Shown: positions 7,695 to 16,856, numbered from the stretch's first letter. The stretch is 64,000 nt of DNA from Microbacterium telephonicum (GCF_003651225.1 NZ_RCDB01000001.1:1-64000), one strand, 5' to 3'. The notes: a model not told the origin generated them from the letters alone. Numbers and translations are program-made.

Positions 7695-9064
7695 CCGCCC
7701 AGCCCTCCCGCATGCACGATGTGACCGACGAGACCCGCGCGATCGTCGACCTCGTGCTCGACTACTCCCACCGACGCCTGCTCTCCGAAGACACACCGCT
7801 CGACAAGCCGCTGCCCGCCGCCGAGCTCGCGCGCCTGGCCGGCGCGACGGTGACCGAGTCCGGCATCGGCGCGCGCAAGGCGCTCGGCCTGTTCGAGCAC
7901 GTGCTGGCCCCGTCGTGCATCACCACCGACGACCCGCGCTACCTCTCCTTCATCCCCTCCGCGCCGTCGAAGGCGGCCGCCGCGTTCGACCTGGTCGTCT
8001 CGGCGAGCGCGCTCTACGGCGGATCGTGGCTCGAGGGCGCGGGCGCGGTGCACGCCGAGAACGAGGTGCTGCGCTGGCTCGCCGGCGAGTTCGGCCTGCC
8101 GGCCGGCGCCGGCGGCGTGTTCGTGCAGGGCGGCACCCTCGGCAACCTCTCCGCTCTCGTCGCCGCGCGCGAAGCGGCCCGTGACGCGGCGGATGCCGCC
8201 GGCACCCGCCCCGACCGCTGGCGCGTGGTCTGCAGCGCCGAGGCGCACTCCTCGATCGCCTCTGCCGCCCGGGTCATGGACATCGAGGTCGTCGCGGTGC
8301 CCTCCGACGACGGCGTGTTGCGCGGCGACGCCGTGCGCACCGCACTCGAGCAGCACGGCGCGAGCGTGTTCGCGGTCGTCGCGACCGCCGGCTCGACCAA
8401 CTTCGGCATCGTCGACGACATCGCCGGCATCGCGGATGCCGCCGCCGACCACGGCGTGTGGCTGCACATCGACGGCGCCTACGGTCTGGCGGCGATGCTG
8501 TCGCCGCGCACACGGCACCTCTTCCGCGGCGTCGAGCGCGCGGACTCCGTCATCGTCGACCCGCACAAGTGGCTGTTCGCCCCGTTCGACGCCTGCGCGC
8601 TCATCTACCGCGACCCGGAGCTCGGACGCCGCGCCCACACGCAGCACGCCGAATACCTCGACACCCTCACCGAGACCGCCGACTGGAGCCCGTCCGATTT
8701 CGCCGCGCACCTCACGCGGCGCCCCCGCGGCCTGCCGCTGTGGTTCTCACTTGCCACCTACGGCGCCGGGGTCTACCGCGACGCGATCACCTCGGCGATC
8801 GACCTCGCGCAGCAGATCGCCGACGAGATCGAGCGCCGCCCCGGCTTCACGCTCGTGCGGCGCCCGCAGCTGGGGGTCGTCGTCTTCGAACGCGACGACT
8901 GGGAGAAGGCCGACTACGACCGCTGGTCGGCGCGGCTGCTCGACGACCAGCACGCGTTCGTCACGCCTTCCAGCCACGCCGGCCGCACGAACGCGCGCTT
9001 CGCGATCCTGAACCCGCGCACGTCGTTCGCGCACCTCACCGGCATCCTCGACACCATGGCCTGA
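7691..9064 (+). CDS. group II PLP-dependent amino-acid decarboxylase
   Basis: 457 residues, starting in an ATGA overlap with the amidase stop. It is a fold-type I decarboxylase of the aromatic-amino-acid/glutamate/diaminobutyrate group. It shows FVQGGTLGNLSAL (phosphate loop), AHSSI (the His that stacks on PLP), HIDGAYG (Asp to the pyridine N) and VDPHKWLF with Schiff-base Lys293. The C-terminal small domain is complete. Being last in a three-gene coupled operon, it may make the amine that feeds, or carbon that drains from, the deiminase step. The amino-acid substrate cannot be told from the sequence. Confidence 0.87.
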   Translation: MTAQPSRMHDVTDETRAIVDLVLDYSHRRLLSEDTPLDKPLPAAELARLAGATVTESGIGARKALGLFEHVLAPSCITTDDPRYLSFIPSAPSKAAAAFDLVVSASALYGGSWLEGAGAVHAENEVLRWLAGEFGLPAGAGGVFVQGGTLGNLSALVAAREAARDAADAAGTRPDRWRVVCSAEAHSSIASAARVMDIEVVAVPSDDGVLRGDAVRTALEQHGASVFAVVATAGSTNFGIVDDIAGIADAAADHGVWLHIDGAYGLAAMLSPRTRHLFRGVERADSVIVDPHKWLFAPFDACALIYRDPELGRRAHTQHAEYLDTLTETADWSPSDFAAHLTRRPRGLPLWFSLATYGAGVYRDAITSAIDLAQQIADEIERRPGFTLVRRPQLGVVVFERDDWEKADYDRWSARLLDDQHAFVTPSSHAGRTNARFAILNPRTSFAHLTGILDTMA

Positions 9065-9085
9065 GCCGGCGACGGGCGCCCGCCG

Positions 9086-9958
9086 TCAGCCCAGCGGCTC
9101 GGCGGGCGCGTCGGGCACGGCACGCGCGGCGGCGCGCACGGCACCGATCGAGGCCACGATCACGAGGCCGATGCCGACGATCTCGGCCCAGTGCAGGTGC
9201 TGGTCGAGCAGCAGGAATCCGGCGATCGCCGCGGTCGCCGGCGCCAGGCTCATCAGCACGGCGAACGCGGATGCCGCCAGCCGGCGCAGCGCGATGAGCT
9301 CCAGCGCATAGGGAATCGTCGACGACAGCACCGCGACCCCCGCCCCGATCAGCAGCACCTCGGGGCGCAGCAGCGCGGCACCGGCATCCGCGATCCCGAA
9401 CGGCAGCGACAGCAGCGCCCCCACGACCATCGCCAGCGCCAGCCCGTCGAGTTTTGCGAACGCGCCGCCCACCCGCGCCGAGGCGAGGATGTAGAACGCC
9501 CAGCTCGCGGCCGCGCCGAGCGCGAAGAGCACGCCCAGCGGGTCGAGGCGGTCCCATCCGCCGCCGCCGAGGGCGAGCACGCCGGCGAACGCCACACCCG
9601 CCCAGAGCCACGACGATGCGCGCCTGCTCGCCACGATCGACAGCACGAGCGGGCCGAGCACCTCGATGGTCACGGTGACGCCGAGGGCCAGGCGCTCGAG
9701 CGCGAGGTAGAACAGGCCGTTCATGAGCGCGAGCACGGCGCCGAAGGCGACGACCGCGCGCCAGTCGGCGGCCGCGTGACCGCGAAGCCGGGGGCGGGCG
9801 ATCGCCAGCAGCACGAGCGCCGAGAACCCCAGCCGCAGCATGACCATGCCGAGCGGCCCGGTCTCGGGGAACAGCCGCACCGCCAGCGACGCGCCGATCT
9901 CCTGGCACGCGAGTCCCGCGACGACAAGCGCGACCGCCGAGGTGGCGGGCGTCTTCAC
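9086..9958 (-). CDS. EamA/DMT-superfamily transporter
   Basis: 290 residues from the GTG at 9958, chosen because it overlaps the upstream lipoprotein stop (GTGA) and starts just before the first helix (TPATSAVALVVAGLACQEIGAS). Ten hydrophobic segments in two EamA repeats fit a drug/metabolite exporter of the RhtA type. It converges on the decarboxylase with a 21-bp gap, so it may export products of that operon, but it is co-transcribed with the lipoprotein instead. The substrate is unknown. Confidence 0.8.
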   Translation of the reverse strand: MKTPATSAVALVVAGLACQEIGASLAVRLFPETGPLGMVMLRLGFSALVLLAIARPRLRGHAAADWRAVVAFGAVLALMNGLFYLALERLALGVTVTIEVLGPLVLSIVASRRASSWLWAGVAFAGVLALGGGGWDRLDPLGVLFALGAAASWAFYILASARVGGAFAKLDGLALAMVVGALLSLPFGIADAGAALLRPEVLLIGAGVAVLSSTIPYALELIALRRLAASAFAVLMSLAPATAAIAGFLLLDQHLHWAEIVGIGLVIVASIGAVRAAARAVPDAPAEPLG

Positions 9959-11205
9959 GGGATCGGGCAGACGGCCCCGGCGACGACCTGCTGACCCTGG
10001 CCTTCTGCGTCCCACGGCAGCCCGGCCTCTGGCGCGGTCTGTCCCGACGCGGCGGGTGCCTTCGAGGCGAGCGCCGCGAGCTGCCACGCGAGCGAGCGCA
10101 CGACGGTGTCGGCGGCCAGCGAGTTGTTCAGCACGACCACGACCGACAGGCCGGTCTCCCGGTCGGCGAACGCCGCGGTGAGGTAGCCGGGCGTCGATCC
10201 GTACTGTCCGACGAGGCTGCCCGCCTGGAAGTCGCCGCCCTTGGCCGTGAACCACGACGGGTCACCGAGCGAGATCGGCGTCTCGAAGCGCCCGGCGGCG
10301 TCGTACGGCCGCGCACCGGCGGCGACCGCGCGGATGTAGCGCGACAGATCGCCGACGGTCGAGACGACACCGGACGACGTGTACCCGGTGGAGCTGGACA
10401 GGGTCGTCATGTCGGCCGGGGCGTCGCACTGCGCGGCGCCGTCGACGACCGGGGTCAGCAGCCCCGCGAGGCGGCCGTCGGTCGACGCGTCGGCATCCGG
10501 CAGCGACGAGCTCTCCATCGCGGTCGGCTCGAACACGTACCGCTCGTAGAGGTCGGCGGCCGACAGTCCCGACGCGCGCTCGAGCACGAGTCCGAGCAGG
10601 ACGTACTCCGTGTCGGAGCCGGTGTACGTCGTGCCGGGGGCGGCGGCGAGACCTCTCGAGAAGCCGTACGCCGCGAGTTCCCGCGGGTTCCAGTCCCGCT
10701 CCGGCACCGCCGAGAAGCGCGCGCCGAGCATGGGCGCGTAGGCCTGCAGTCCGCTCGTCCCGTCGCACAGCTGCGCGAGGGTGATCTCGGGGTCGGTCGG
10801 ATAGCCGGGAAGCCATTCCACGACCGCGTCGTCGAGGGCGACCTTGCCCTCGTGCACCATGCCGTAGAGCACATCGCACGTCATCGACTGCGTCACGTCG
10901 CCCGCCTTGAAGGGTGTGTCGACCGTCGCCGCGGCGCCGCCGGGGCTGACCGATCCGATCGCCTCCCGCCATCCGCCCGACCACGGCGCCTGCACGTCGA
11001 CGATCGCGCCACTCGCGCCGGTGGCGGCGACGGCGGTCTCGACGGCGGCGCGCAGCTGCCCCGTGAGCTCGTCGGGAAGGGCCGCGTCGACGACCGACGG
11101 CAGCTCGACCCCCGAGGTCGAGGTGGGCGCGCACGCGGCGAGACCCAGGGCCAGCGTCGCGGATGCCAGAGCGGCGAGCGCCCGCATCGGGCGACGGTTC
11201 GGCAT
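9955..11205 (-). CDS. beta-lactamase-fold lipoprotein lacking catalytic residues
   Basis: 416 residues. The signal peptide ends in lipobox LAAC (about residue 25), so it is a surface lipoprotein. The rest aligns with the class C beta-lactamase/serine hydrolase fold: LPGYPTDPEITLAQLCDGTSGL, an EYVLLGLVLERASG helix, and a C-terminal YGSTPGYLTA strand. The SxxK motif reads Ser107-M-T-Cys110, with no general-base Lys. The YxN motif reads Y-T-G. It is therefore probably non-hydrolytic, perhaps a peptidoglycan-binding or scaffold protein. An ATG start with an AT-rich upstream region is convincing. Confidence 0.8.
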   Translation of the reverse strand: MPNRRPMRALAALASATLALGLAACAPTSTSGVELPSVVDAALPDELTGQLRAAVETAVAATGASGAIVDVQAPWSGGWREAIGSVSPGGAAATVDTPFKAGDVTQSMTCDVLYGMVHEGKVALDDAVVEWLPGYPTDPEITLAQLCDGTSGLQAYAPMLGARFSAVPERDWNPRELAAYGFSRGLAAAPGTTYTGSDTEYVLLGLVLERASGLSAADLYERYVFEPTAMESSSLPDADASTDGRLAGLLTPVVDGAAQCDAPADMTTLSSSTGYTSSGVVSTVGDLSRYIRAVAAGARPYDAAGRFETPISLGDPSWFTAKGGDFQAGSLVGQYGSTPGYLTAAFADRETGLSVVVVLNNSLAADTVVRSLAWQLAALASKAPAASGQTAPEAGLPWDAEGQGQQVVAGAVCPIP

Positions 11206-11291
11206 TCGGTCTCCCCCCGGATTTCGTCCCTTCGATTACAGCACATCGCACCCGGTCCGCCGGGCGGCGTGACGCGTGAGAAGGTGGGCGC

Positions 11292-11603
11292 ATGCCGCAC
11301 ACCTTCGACGACGCCGCCCTGACGGGCGTGCTCGGCCACATGAACTCCGACCACTCCGACGACAACCTGCTCATCGCGCGGGCGTTCTCCCCGCTCCCCG
11401 ATGTCGTGGCCGCCGACATGGTCATCTTCGACGGCGATGCGGGCCAGTGGCACGTGGTGACGGCGGACGGCGCGGAAGACGTCATCCGCGTGCCGTGGCC
11501 CGGTGGCGCGATCAGCGAGCGGCGCGAGGTGCGACGCGAGATCGTCGCGCTCTACGACGAGGCGTGTGCACGTCTGGGCATCCCGCCTCGCCCGCACGAC
11601 TGA
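11292..11603 (+). CDS. DUF2470 protein (heme-utilisation associated)
   Basis: A 103-residue single-domain DUF2470 protein. The diagnostic N-terminus is HMNSDHSDDNLLIARAF, followed by a short beta region and VRREIVALYDEACARLG. DUF2470 is the C-terminal domain of HugZ-type heme-degrading proteins and also occurs alone. The heme oxygenase gene follows 73 bp downstream, which supports a heme-iron context. The exact role is unknown. Confidence 0.85.
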   Translation: MPHTFDDAALTGVLGHMNSDHSDDNLLIARAFSPLPDVVAADMVIFDGDAGQWHVVTADGAEDVIRVPWPGGAISERREVRREIVALYDEACARLGIPPRPHD

Positions 11604-11638
11604 CCGGATGACGGGGGTGGGGCCCCCGGACGAAACCT

Positions 11639-11670
11639 TCAGATTAGCTGTACCTAACTTGCGCTATGCT
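11639..11670 (+). promoter_or_regulatory. DtxR/IdeR-like iron box and promoter of heme oxygenase
   Basis: 11639-11657 matches the 19-bp consensus TTAGGTTAGCCTAACCTAA at 14 positions. A -10 element TATGCT follows at 11665-11670, so transcription would start at about 11677, the ATG itself. Iron-loaded DtxR bound here would block the promoter. The site identity comes from the consensus match; binding is not shown. Confidence 0.65.
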
Positions 11671-11676
11671 CGCCGC

Positions 11677-12336
11677 ATGCCCGAACTCGTCCCGTTCTCC
11701 ACGGCGCTCCGCGAGCGCTCCAGCGCCGCGCACTCCGGCAGCGAGCACGCCGGCTTCATGGCCGACCTCATGAAGGGCGAGGGCACGCGCGACGACTACG
11801 TCGCCCTCGTCGCCCAGCACTGGTTCATCTACGAAGCCCTCGAGGCTACCGCCGACCGGATGAAGGCCGACCCGGTCGCGGCGACGTTCATCACCGAGAA
11901 GCTCACCCGCCTGCCGGCGCTCGAAGCCGACCTCGCCTTCCTCATCGGCGACGACTGGCGGGAGCGCATCACGCCGCTGCCGACCACCGAGCGCTACGTC
12001 GCTCGCATCCGCGAGGTCGGAACGGTGTGGCCCGGCGGATTCGTCGCCCACCACTACACCCGCTACCTCGGCGACCTGTCGGGCGGCCTGTTCATCGGTC
12101 GCCTCATGGCCCGTCGGTTCGGGTTCGAGACGAACGGCATCGGGTTCTACCTGTTCGGCGACATCGCCGACCCGAAGGCGTTCAAAGACGTCTACCGCGA
12201 GCAGCTCGACGCCGCCCCGTGGGACGCCGCCGAGCAGGAGCGCATCATCGACGAGGTGCTGGTCGCCTACCAGTTCAACACCGACCTGTTCGCCGACCTC
12301 GCCGCCGACAAGCACGCCAAGTCGGCGGTCGCCTGA
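11677..12336 (+). CDS. biliverdin-producing heme oxygenase
   Basis: 219 residues. The ATG at 11677 starts a HO-type N-terminus, FSTALRERSSAAHSGSEHAGFM, with the likely proximal heme ligand His19 and Glu23. The distal helix YLGDLSGGLFIGRLMARRFGF holds the Gly-rich DLSGG kink that contacts heme. HmuO/HO-1 enzymes split heme to biliverdin, CO and Fe2+, giving iron from host or environmental heme. No ribosome site precedes the ATG, and the -10 lies 7 bp before it, so the mRNA is predicted to be leaderless and repressed by iron through the adjacent box. Confidence 0.92.
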   Translation: MPELVPFSTALRERSSAAHSGSEHAGFMADLMKGEGTRDDYVALVAQHWFIYEALEATADRMKADPVAATFITEKLTRLPALEADLAFLIGDDWRERITPLPTTERYVARIREVGTVWPGGFVAHHYTRYLGDLSGGLFIGRLMARRFGFETNGIGFYLFGDIADPKAFKDVYREQLDAAPWDAAEQERIIDEVLVAYQFNTDLFADLAADKHAKSAVA

Positions 12337-12342
12337 ACCGGC

Positions 12343-13728
12343 TCACATCCCGGCGGCGCGCACTCCGGCCATGAACCGCCGCACGTCCGCGTCGACGAGG
12401 ATGTCGCTGGGCCGCAGCGGCCGCGTGAGATACAGCCCGTCGAGCGAGGTCAACCGCGACAGCGCGACATAGGTCTGCCCCGGCGCGAACGCACCCGACC
12501 CGAGGTCGACGACCGCGCGGTCGTACGTCTTGCCCTGCGACTTGTGGATGGTGACGGCCCACGCCAGACGCAGTGGGAACTGCGTGAACTCCGCGACGAT
12601 GTCCCGGGTCAGCTTGCGGGTGCCGGGGTCGTACGCGTACCGGAACCTCTCCCACACCGTCGGCTCGACGTCGTGCTCTTCGCCGTCGAGCTCGACACGG
12701 ACAGTCCCGCCCGCGATGCGCGTCACCGTGCCGATCGACCCGTTGACCCAGCGCGGACCGTCGGCGTTGTAGCCGGCCGCGTCGTTGCGCAGGAACATCA
12801 CCTGCGCGCCGACCTTGAGCTGCAGCTCGGCATCCGCCGGGTACGCGTCCCCGCGCCCGAAGTCGCCCGAGACCTCGGCGCGCGCCGTCTGCACCGGGCC
12901 GGTGAGGGCGTCGAGATGACGCTGGTTGATGCGGTTGACGATGTCGTTGCGTGTGGCGAGCGTGATGATCGGCGGCTCGCCGTCGACCTGCTCGGGCACC
13001 GGACGCGCGCCGGCGCTGTTGAGCTTCTCGGCGATGTCGGCCGTGACGACGCCGTAGCGCACCGCGTTGAGCATGTGTTTGAACCCGGCGTCGGCCTGAC
13101 GGTGGATCTCGCGCAGCTCGGCGATGTGCAGCGGCGCGCCCACCCGACCGAGATCGAGCAGGCCGTCGGAGCGGATCGCCCCGGCATCCGCCTTCGGCCC
13201 CGCCCACACCTGCGCGTCGAAGAACCAGAACGAGCGGTAGTGGTCGTCGATGTAGCGCCGTTCGTCACCGCGCGGCGGCACGGGGGAGAGCTGATAGGGG
13301 TCGCCGAACATGACCACCTGCACGCCGCCGAAGGGCTCCGAGCGGCGACGACGCGCCTGGCGCAGCGACCGGTCGATGGCGTCCATGATGTCGGCGTTCA
13401 CCATCGAGATCTCGTCGATGACGAGCGTGTCGATCGCGTTCATGATCTTGCGCGCCGGCTCGGACTGCTCCAGATCGCTGTCGGCGATGAGCCCGATCGG
13501 CAGGCGGAACAGCGAGTGGATCGTCTGGCCCTCGACGTTCAGCGCCGCCACCCCCGTCGGCGCGCACACCGCGATCTGCTTGCTCGTGTTCCACGCGAGA
13601 TGCTGCAGCAGCGTCGACTTGCCGGTGCCCGCCCGCCCGGTGACGAAGACGTGGTCCCGGGTGTCCTCGATGCGCCGGAACAGCTCCTCCTGTTCGGGTG
13701 ACAACGGGGGCAGGCTCACCGGATCCAT
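12343..13728 (-). CDS. PIF1/RecD-like SF1 DNA helicase
   Basis: 461 residues. Motif I GRAGTGKST (about residues 30-38), motif II LVIDEISMV (DEIS form typical of PIF1/RecD), motif III FGDPYQLSPV, and late motifs WAVTIHKSQGKTYD and YVALSRL define an SF1B helicase of the PIF1-like bacterial group. These proteins unwind 5'-3' and resolve structured or stalled DNA. An SH3-like insertion (VNGSIGTVTRI) precedes motif V. The gene converges on heme oxygenase with a 6-bp gap and diverges from the next gene. Confidence 0.88.
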   Translation of the reverse strand: MDPVSLPPLSPEQEELFRRIEDTRDHVFVTGRAGTGKSTLLQHLAWNTSKQIAVCAPTGVAALNVEGQTIHSLFRLPIGLIADSDLEQSEPARKIMNAIDTLVIDEISMVNADIMDAIDRSLRQARRRRSEPFGGVQVVMFGDPYQLSPVPPRGDERRYIDDHYRSFWFFDAQVWAGPKADAGAIRSDGLLDLGRVGAPLHIAELREIHRQADAGFKHMLNAVRYGVVTADIAEKLNSAGARPVPEQVDGEPPIITLATRNDIVNRINQRHLDALTGPVQTARAEVSGDFGRGDAYPADAELQLKVGAQVMFLRNDAAGYNADGPRWVNGSIGTVTRIAGGTVRVELDGEEHDVEPTVWERFRYAYDPGTRKLTRDIVAEFTQFPLRLAWAVTIHKSQGKTYDRAVVDLGSGAFAPGQTYVALSRLTSLDGLYLTRPLRPSDILVDADVRRFMAGVRAAGM

Positions 13729-13762
13729 GCTAGCTATCAGGCGCGCTTCCTAGACTGGAGGC

Positions 13763-14851
13763 GTGGACGGGGTGGAGAAGTCGACGGGCGGGCGCGCGGC
13801 CGCGCACTCCGCCGACCGTCGCCGCACCCGCATCCTGGCCCTCGACATCTCCGCGCTCGTCGTCGTCGGCGCCCTGCTGGTCGGCGCGCTGGGAGCGGCC
13901 TCCGCCGTCGCCTACCAGAAGCTCTACAGCCCCGAGGCGTTCGTGCTGCACTACCTGTCGCTGCTCTCGGAAGGACGCGCCGCCGATGCCCTCGCCGTGC
14001 CCGGCGTCGCCGTCGACTCGCGCGACCTCACGGATGCCGGCCTCCCCGACACGGCGAGCGAGGCGCTGCTGCGCCAGTCCGCCCTCGCCCCCCTCGACGA
14101 CGTCGCCATCGAGTCGGTCGTCGACGGCGGCGACGCGTACGCCGTCACCGCCTCGTACGCGGCCGGCCCCCACCGCGGGAAGACGACGTTCACGGTCGGC
14201 CGGCTCGGCTCGGTCGGCCTCGCACCGACCTGGCGGTTCGTCTCGAGCCCACTCGCCGTCATCGACCTCTCGCTGCGCGGCGCGATGCAGTTCTCGGTCA
14301 ACGGCTTCGACATCGACAAGCGGCAGGTGCTGACGGCAGGCGCCGACGCCGATCCGCTCGCCGACGTGCCGCTGCTCGTGTTCTCGCCGGGCCTGTACTC
14401 GATCTCGGTCGACACCCCCGTCTCGACGAGCCCGGGCGTCGCGGTGCTCTCCGACAAGCCCCGCGCCGTCATCCCGGTCGGCGTGCAGACCGAGCCGACC
14501 GCCGAATTCGTCGGCGTCGTGCAGCAGGAGGTCGAGTCCTTCCTCGACTCCTGCACGACCCAGAAGGTGCTGCAGCCGACCGGCTGCCCGTTCGGCTTCT
14601 CCGTGCAGAACCGCATCAAGGACGAGCCGACCTGGTCGATGACGACCCAGCCGACGATCACGCTCGAGCCCGACGGCGCCGGGTGGGCGATCCCCCGCAC
14701 GGAGGCCGTCGCGCACATCCGGGTCGACATCCAGTCGATCTACGACGGATCGGTCCGCGAGGTGGACGTCGACGTGCCGTTCTTCCTCACCGGCACGATC
14801 ACGATGCTCGCCGACGGGTCGGCGTCCATCCAGGTCGCGCCCGCCGATTGA
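13763..14851 (+). CDS. single-pass membrane protein of unknown function
   Basis: 362 residues from a GTG with GGAG at 13757-13760. A short basic cytoplasmic N-terminus is followed by one transmembrane helix (about residues 30-52). A long extracytoplasmic region then holds alternating beta-rich segments. Two cysteines in DSCTTQ and PTGCPFGF may form a disulfide. Repeated phrases such as 'TWRF' after a variable domain resemble NTF2/DUF4878-like secreted modules, but I do not recognise the family with confidence. It is not obviously linked to its convergent CtaG neighbour. Confidence 0.7.
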   Translation: MDGVEKSTGGRAAAHSADRRRTRILALDISALVVVGALLVGALGAASAVAYQKLYSPEAFVLHYLSLLSEGRAADALAVPGVAVDSRDLTDAGLPDTASEALLRQSALAPLDDVAIESVVDGGDAYAVTASYAAGPHRGKTTFTVGRLGSVGLAPTWRFVSSPLAVIDLSLRGAMQFSVNGFDIDKRQVLTAGADADPLADVPLLVFSPGLYSISVDTPVSTSPGVAVLSDKPRAVIPVGVQTEPTAEFVGVVQQEVESFLDSCTTQKVLQPTGCPFGFSVQNRIKDEPTWSMTTQPTITLEPDGAGWAIPRTEAVAHIRVDIQSIYDGSVREVDVDVPFFLTGTITMLADGSASIQVAPAD

Positions 14852-14857
14852 GCCCGG

Positions 14858-16831
14858 TCAGCCGCGGCGGGCGTCGCGCTCGGCGAGGGCGGCCAGCCGC
14901 GCGTTGTACTCGGCCAGCTCGGCTTCGCCGCTGCGGTCGGCCTGACGGTCGGCGCGGCGCTGCGTGCGCTCGTCCGAGCGGCTCCACTGGATCGCGACGG
15001 TCATCGCCAGGATGAGCGTCGGGATCTCGCCGATCGACCAGGCGATGCCGCCGCCGGTGTACTGGTCCTCGAGGGGCGTCGCCCCCCAGGTGCGCCCCAT
15101 CGCCCCGAACCACTCGGCGACGAACAGACCCGACGACATCATGATCGAGATGCCGAAGAACGCGTGCATCGCCATGACGCCGATGAGGGTCAGCAAGCGG
15201 AACGGGTACGGGTAGCGCAGCGGCACGGGGTCGATGCCGACGAGGGACTGCACGAACAGATAGCCCGAGATGAGGAAGTGGGCGATCATCCACTCGTGTC
15301 CGATGTGGTCGTACAGCGACCAGCGGAACAGGTCGGTGTAGTAGAACGCCCACAGCGACCCGATGAAGATGGCGGCGGCGAACAGCGGATGGGTGACGAC
15401 GCGCGCGAACGGCGTGTGCACGGCCCACAGGATCCACTCCCGCCCGCCGCGGGTGCCGTCTTCCCGCTTGCGGATGGCGCGCGCGGCCAGCGTCACCGGA
15501 GCGCCGAAGACCAGCATCATCGGGATCGCCATCGTCAGCAGCATGTGCCCGACCATGTGCATGCTGAACAGGTAGTCCTGGTAGGCGTTGACGGGGCCGC
15601 ACGTGACCCACAGCAGCGTCAGCAGGCCCGCCACCCACAGCACCGTGCGGTACAGCGGCCAGCGGTCGCCGCGGCGGTTCATGCGCCAGACGCCCGCGAG
15701 GTAGAAGAACAGGCCGAAGGCGACCACGAACGCCCACAGCAGGTCGATGTCCCACGCCACCAGCCAGCGCTCCGGCGTCAGCTCGGGCGGCAGCGGCGCA
15801 CCGGTGAGCAGTTCGGCGGGTGTCGGGGCTTCCGGCAGGCTCGTGTCGACCGGCGGCGGCGTGCGGGCCAAGGCCGCGGCCGCGCCGCTCGCGATGCCGA
15901 GGAAGACGAGCTCGAGCAGGATGAGCCCCCAGAACGCCCGCGAGGCGGCATCCTCGCGGATGCGGCCGATGAGGCGCAGGCGGTACCAGGCGGCGATGAG
16001 GCCGATCGCCACGAGTGCGCCGATCTTGACGAACAGCAGCACGCCGTAGGGCGAGAGCAGGTACTGCCACGACACGACCCCGACGTACGCGCGGGCGACT
16101 CCCGAGACCGCCACGACGGCGAACGCCGCGAGCGCGATCGACGAGTACCGGGCGAGCACGTCGGCCAGCTGCGCCCGGGTGAGGGCGGGGCGGATGATCA
16201 CCAGCAGCACGAGACCGCCGAGCCAGACGGCCGCGCCCACGATGTGCAGCAGCAGCGCGACGACGGCGGTGTTGTGGTTCGCCTCGTCGCCCGAGTGGCC
16301 TTGCGTGGCCATCGGCACGAGGGCGGCGAGGGCCAGGATCGCGACGATGAGCGTCGACAGCCAGCCGCGCACGGCGAAGGTGAGCACCGTCAGCACGGCG
16401 GCCGCGATCGTCGTGATCAGCCACGCCTGGCCGGGGGCGGTGTCGACGAGGAATCGGCCGAGCTGGCCGCCGAATTCGGCGCCGACGCTGGGCTGCGCGT
16501 TGAAGATGCTGAGGAACGTCAGGTAGGCGACGGCGCCGCTGGCGATCGTGAGGATCGCGGCCGACACCGAGGCGACGTCCAGGGCCAGGTCGAACGGCCG
16601 CTCGCCGGCCTTGAGAGCGAACAGGGCGACCACGAGGGAGCCGATGAGCCCCGCCGCCGACAGGTTGACGAGCAGCTTCGCGATCGGGAGGCCCCAGCGC
16701 ACGACGTCACCGGGATCGGCGGCGAGCAGCGGCGCGGCACCACCCCCGTAGGAGAGGCCGAGCAGGAGGGTGAGGATCGCTGCCACCGCGAGGATCACGG
16801 GCCCGGCGACCCGGAGCGCGCGCGAGTCCAC
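14858..16831 (-). CDS. CopD-CtaG fusion, copper handling/cytochrome oxidase assembly
   Basis: 657 residues and about 14-15 transmembrane helices. The N-terminal half (to about residue 330) resembles CopD copper-resistance proteins, with periplasm-facing His (QGHSGDEANH and LLHIVGAAVWLGGL). The C-terminal half is CtaG/Caa3 (PF09678), with SMHMVGHMLL, GHEWMIAHF and MHAFFGISIMMSSG, whose histidines are thought to deliver copper to the CuB centre of cytochrome c oxidase. Fusion of the two is common in actinobacteria. The tail is a charged cytoplasmic helix (RADRQADRSGEAELAEYNARL). Confidence 0.88.
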   Translation of the reverse strand: MDSRALRVAGPVILAVAAILTLLLGLSYGGGAAPLLAADPGDVVRWGLPIAKLLVNLSAAGLIGSLVVALFALKAGERPFDLALDVASVSAAILTIASGAVAYLTFLSIFNAQPSVGAEFGGQLGRFLVDTAPGQAWLITTIAAAVLTVLTFAVRGWLSTLIVAILALAALVPMATQGHSGDEANHNTAVVALLLHIVGAAVWLGGLVLLVIIRPALTRAQLADVLARYSSIALAAFAVVAVSGVARAYVGVVSWQYLLSPYGVLLFVKIGALVAIGLIAAWYRLRLIGRIREDAASRAFWGLILLELVFLGIASGAAAALARTPPPVDTSLPEAPTPAELLTGAPLPPELTPERWLVAWDIDLLWAFVVAFGLFFYLAGVWRMNRRGDRWPLYRTVLWVAGLLTLLWVTCGPVNAYQDYLFSMHMVGHMLLTMAIPMMLVFGAPVTLAARAIRKREDGTRGGREWILWAVHTPFARVVTHPLFAAAIFIGSLWAFYYTDLFRWSLYDHIGHEWMIAHFLISGYLFVQSLVGIDPVPLRYPYPFRLLTLIGVMAMHAFFGISIMMSSGLFVAEWFGAMGRTWGATPLEDQYTGGGIAWSIGEIPTLILAMTVAIQWSRSDERTQRRADRQADRSGEAELAEYNARLAALAERDARRG

Positions 16832-16856
16832 CCCACCAGCCTACGTGGGCATGCAG

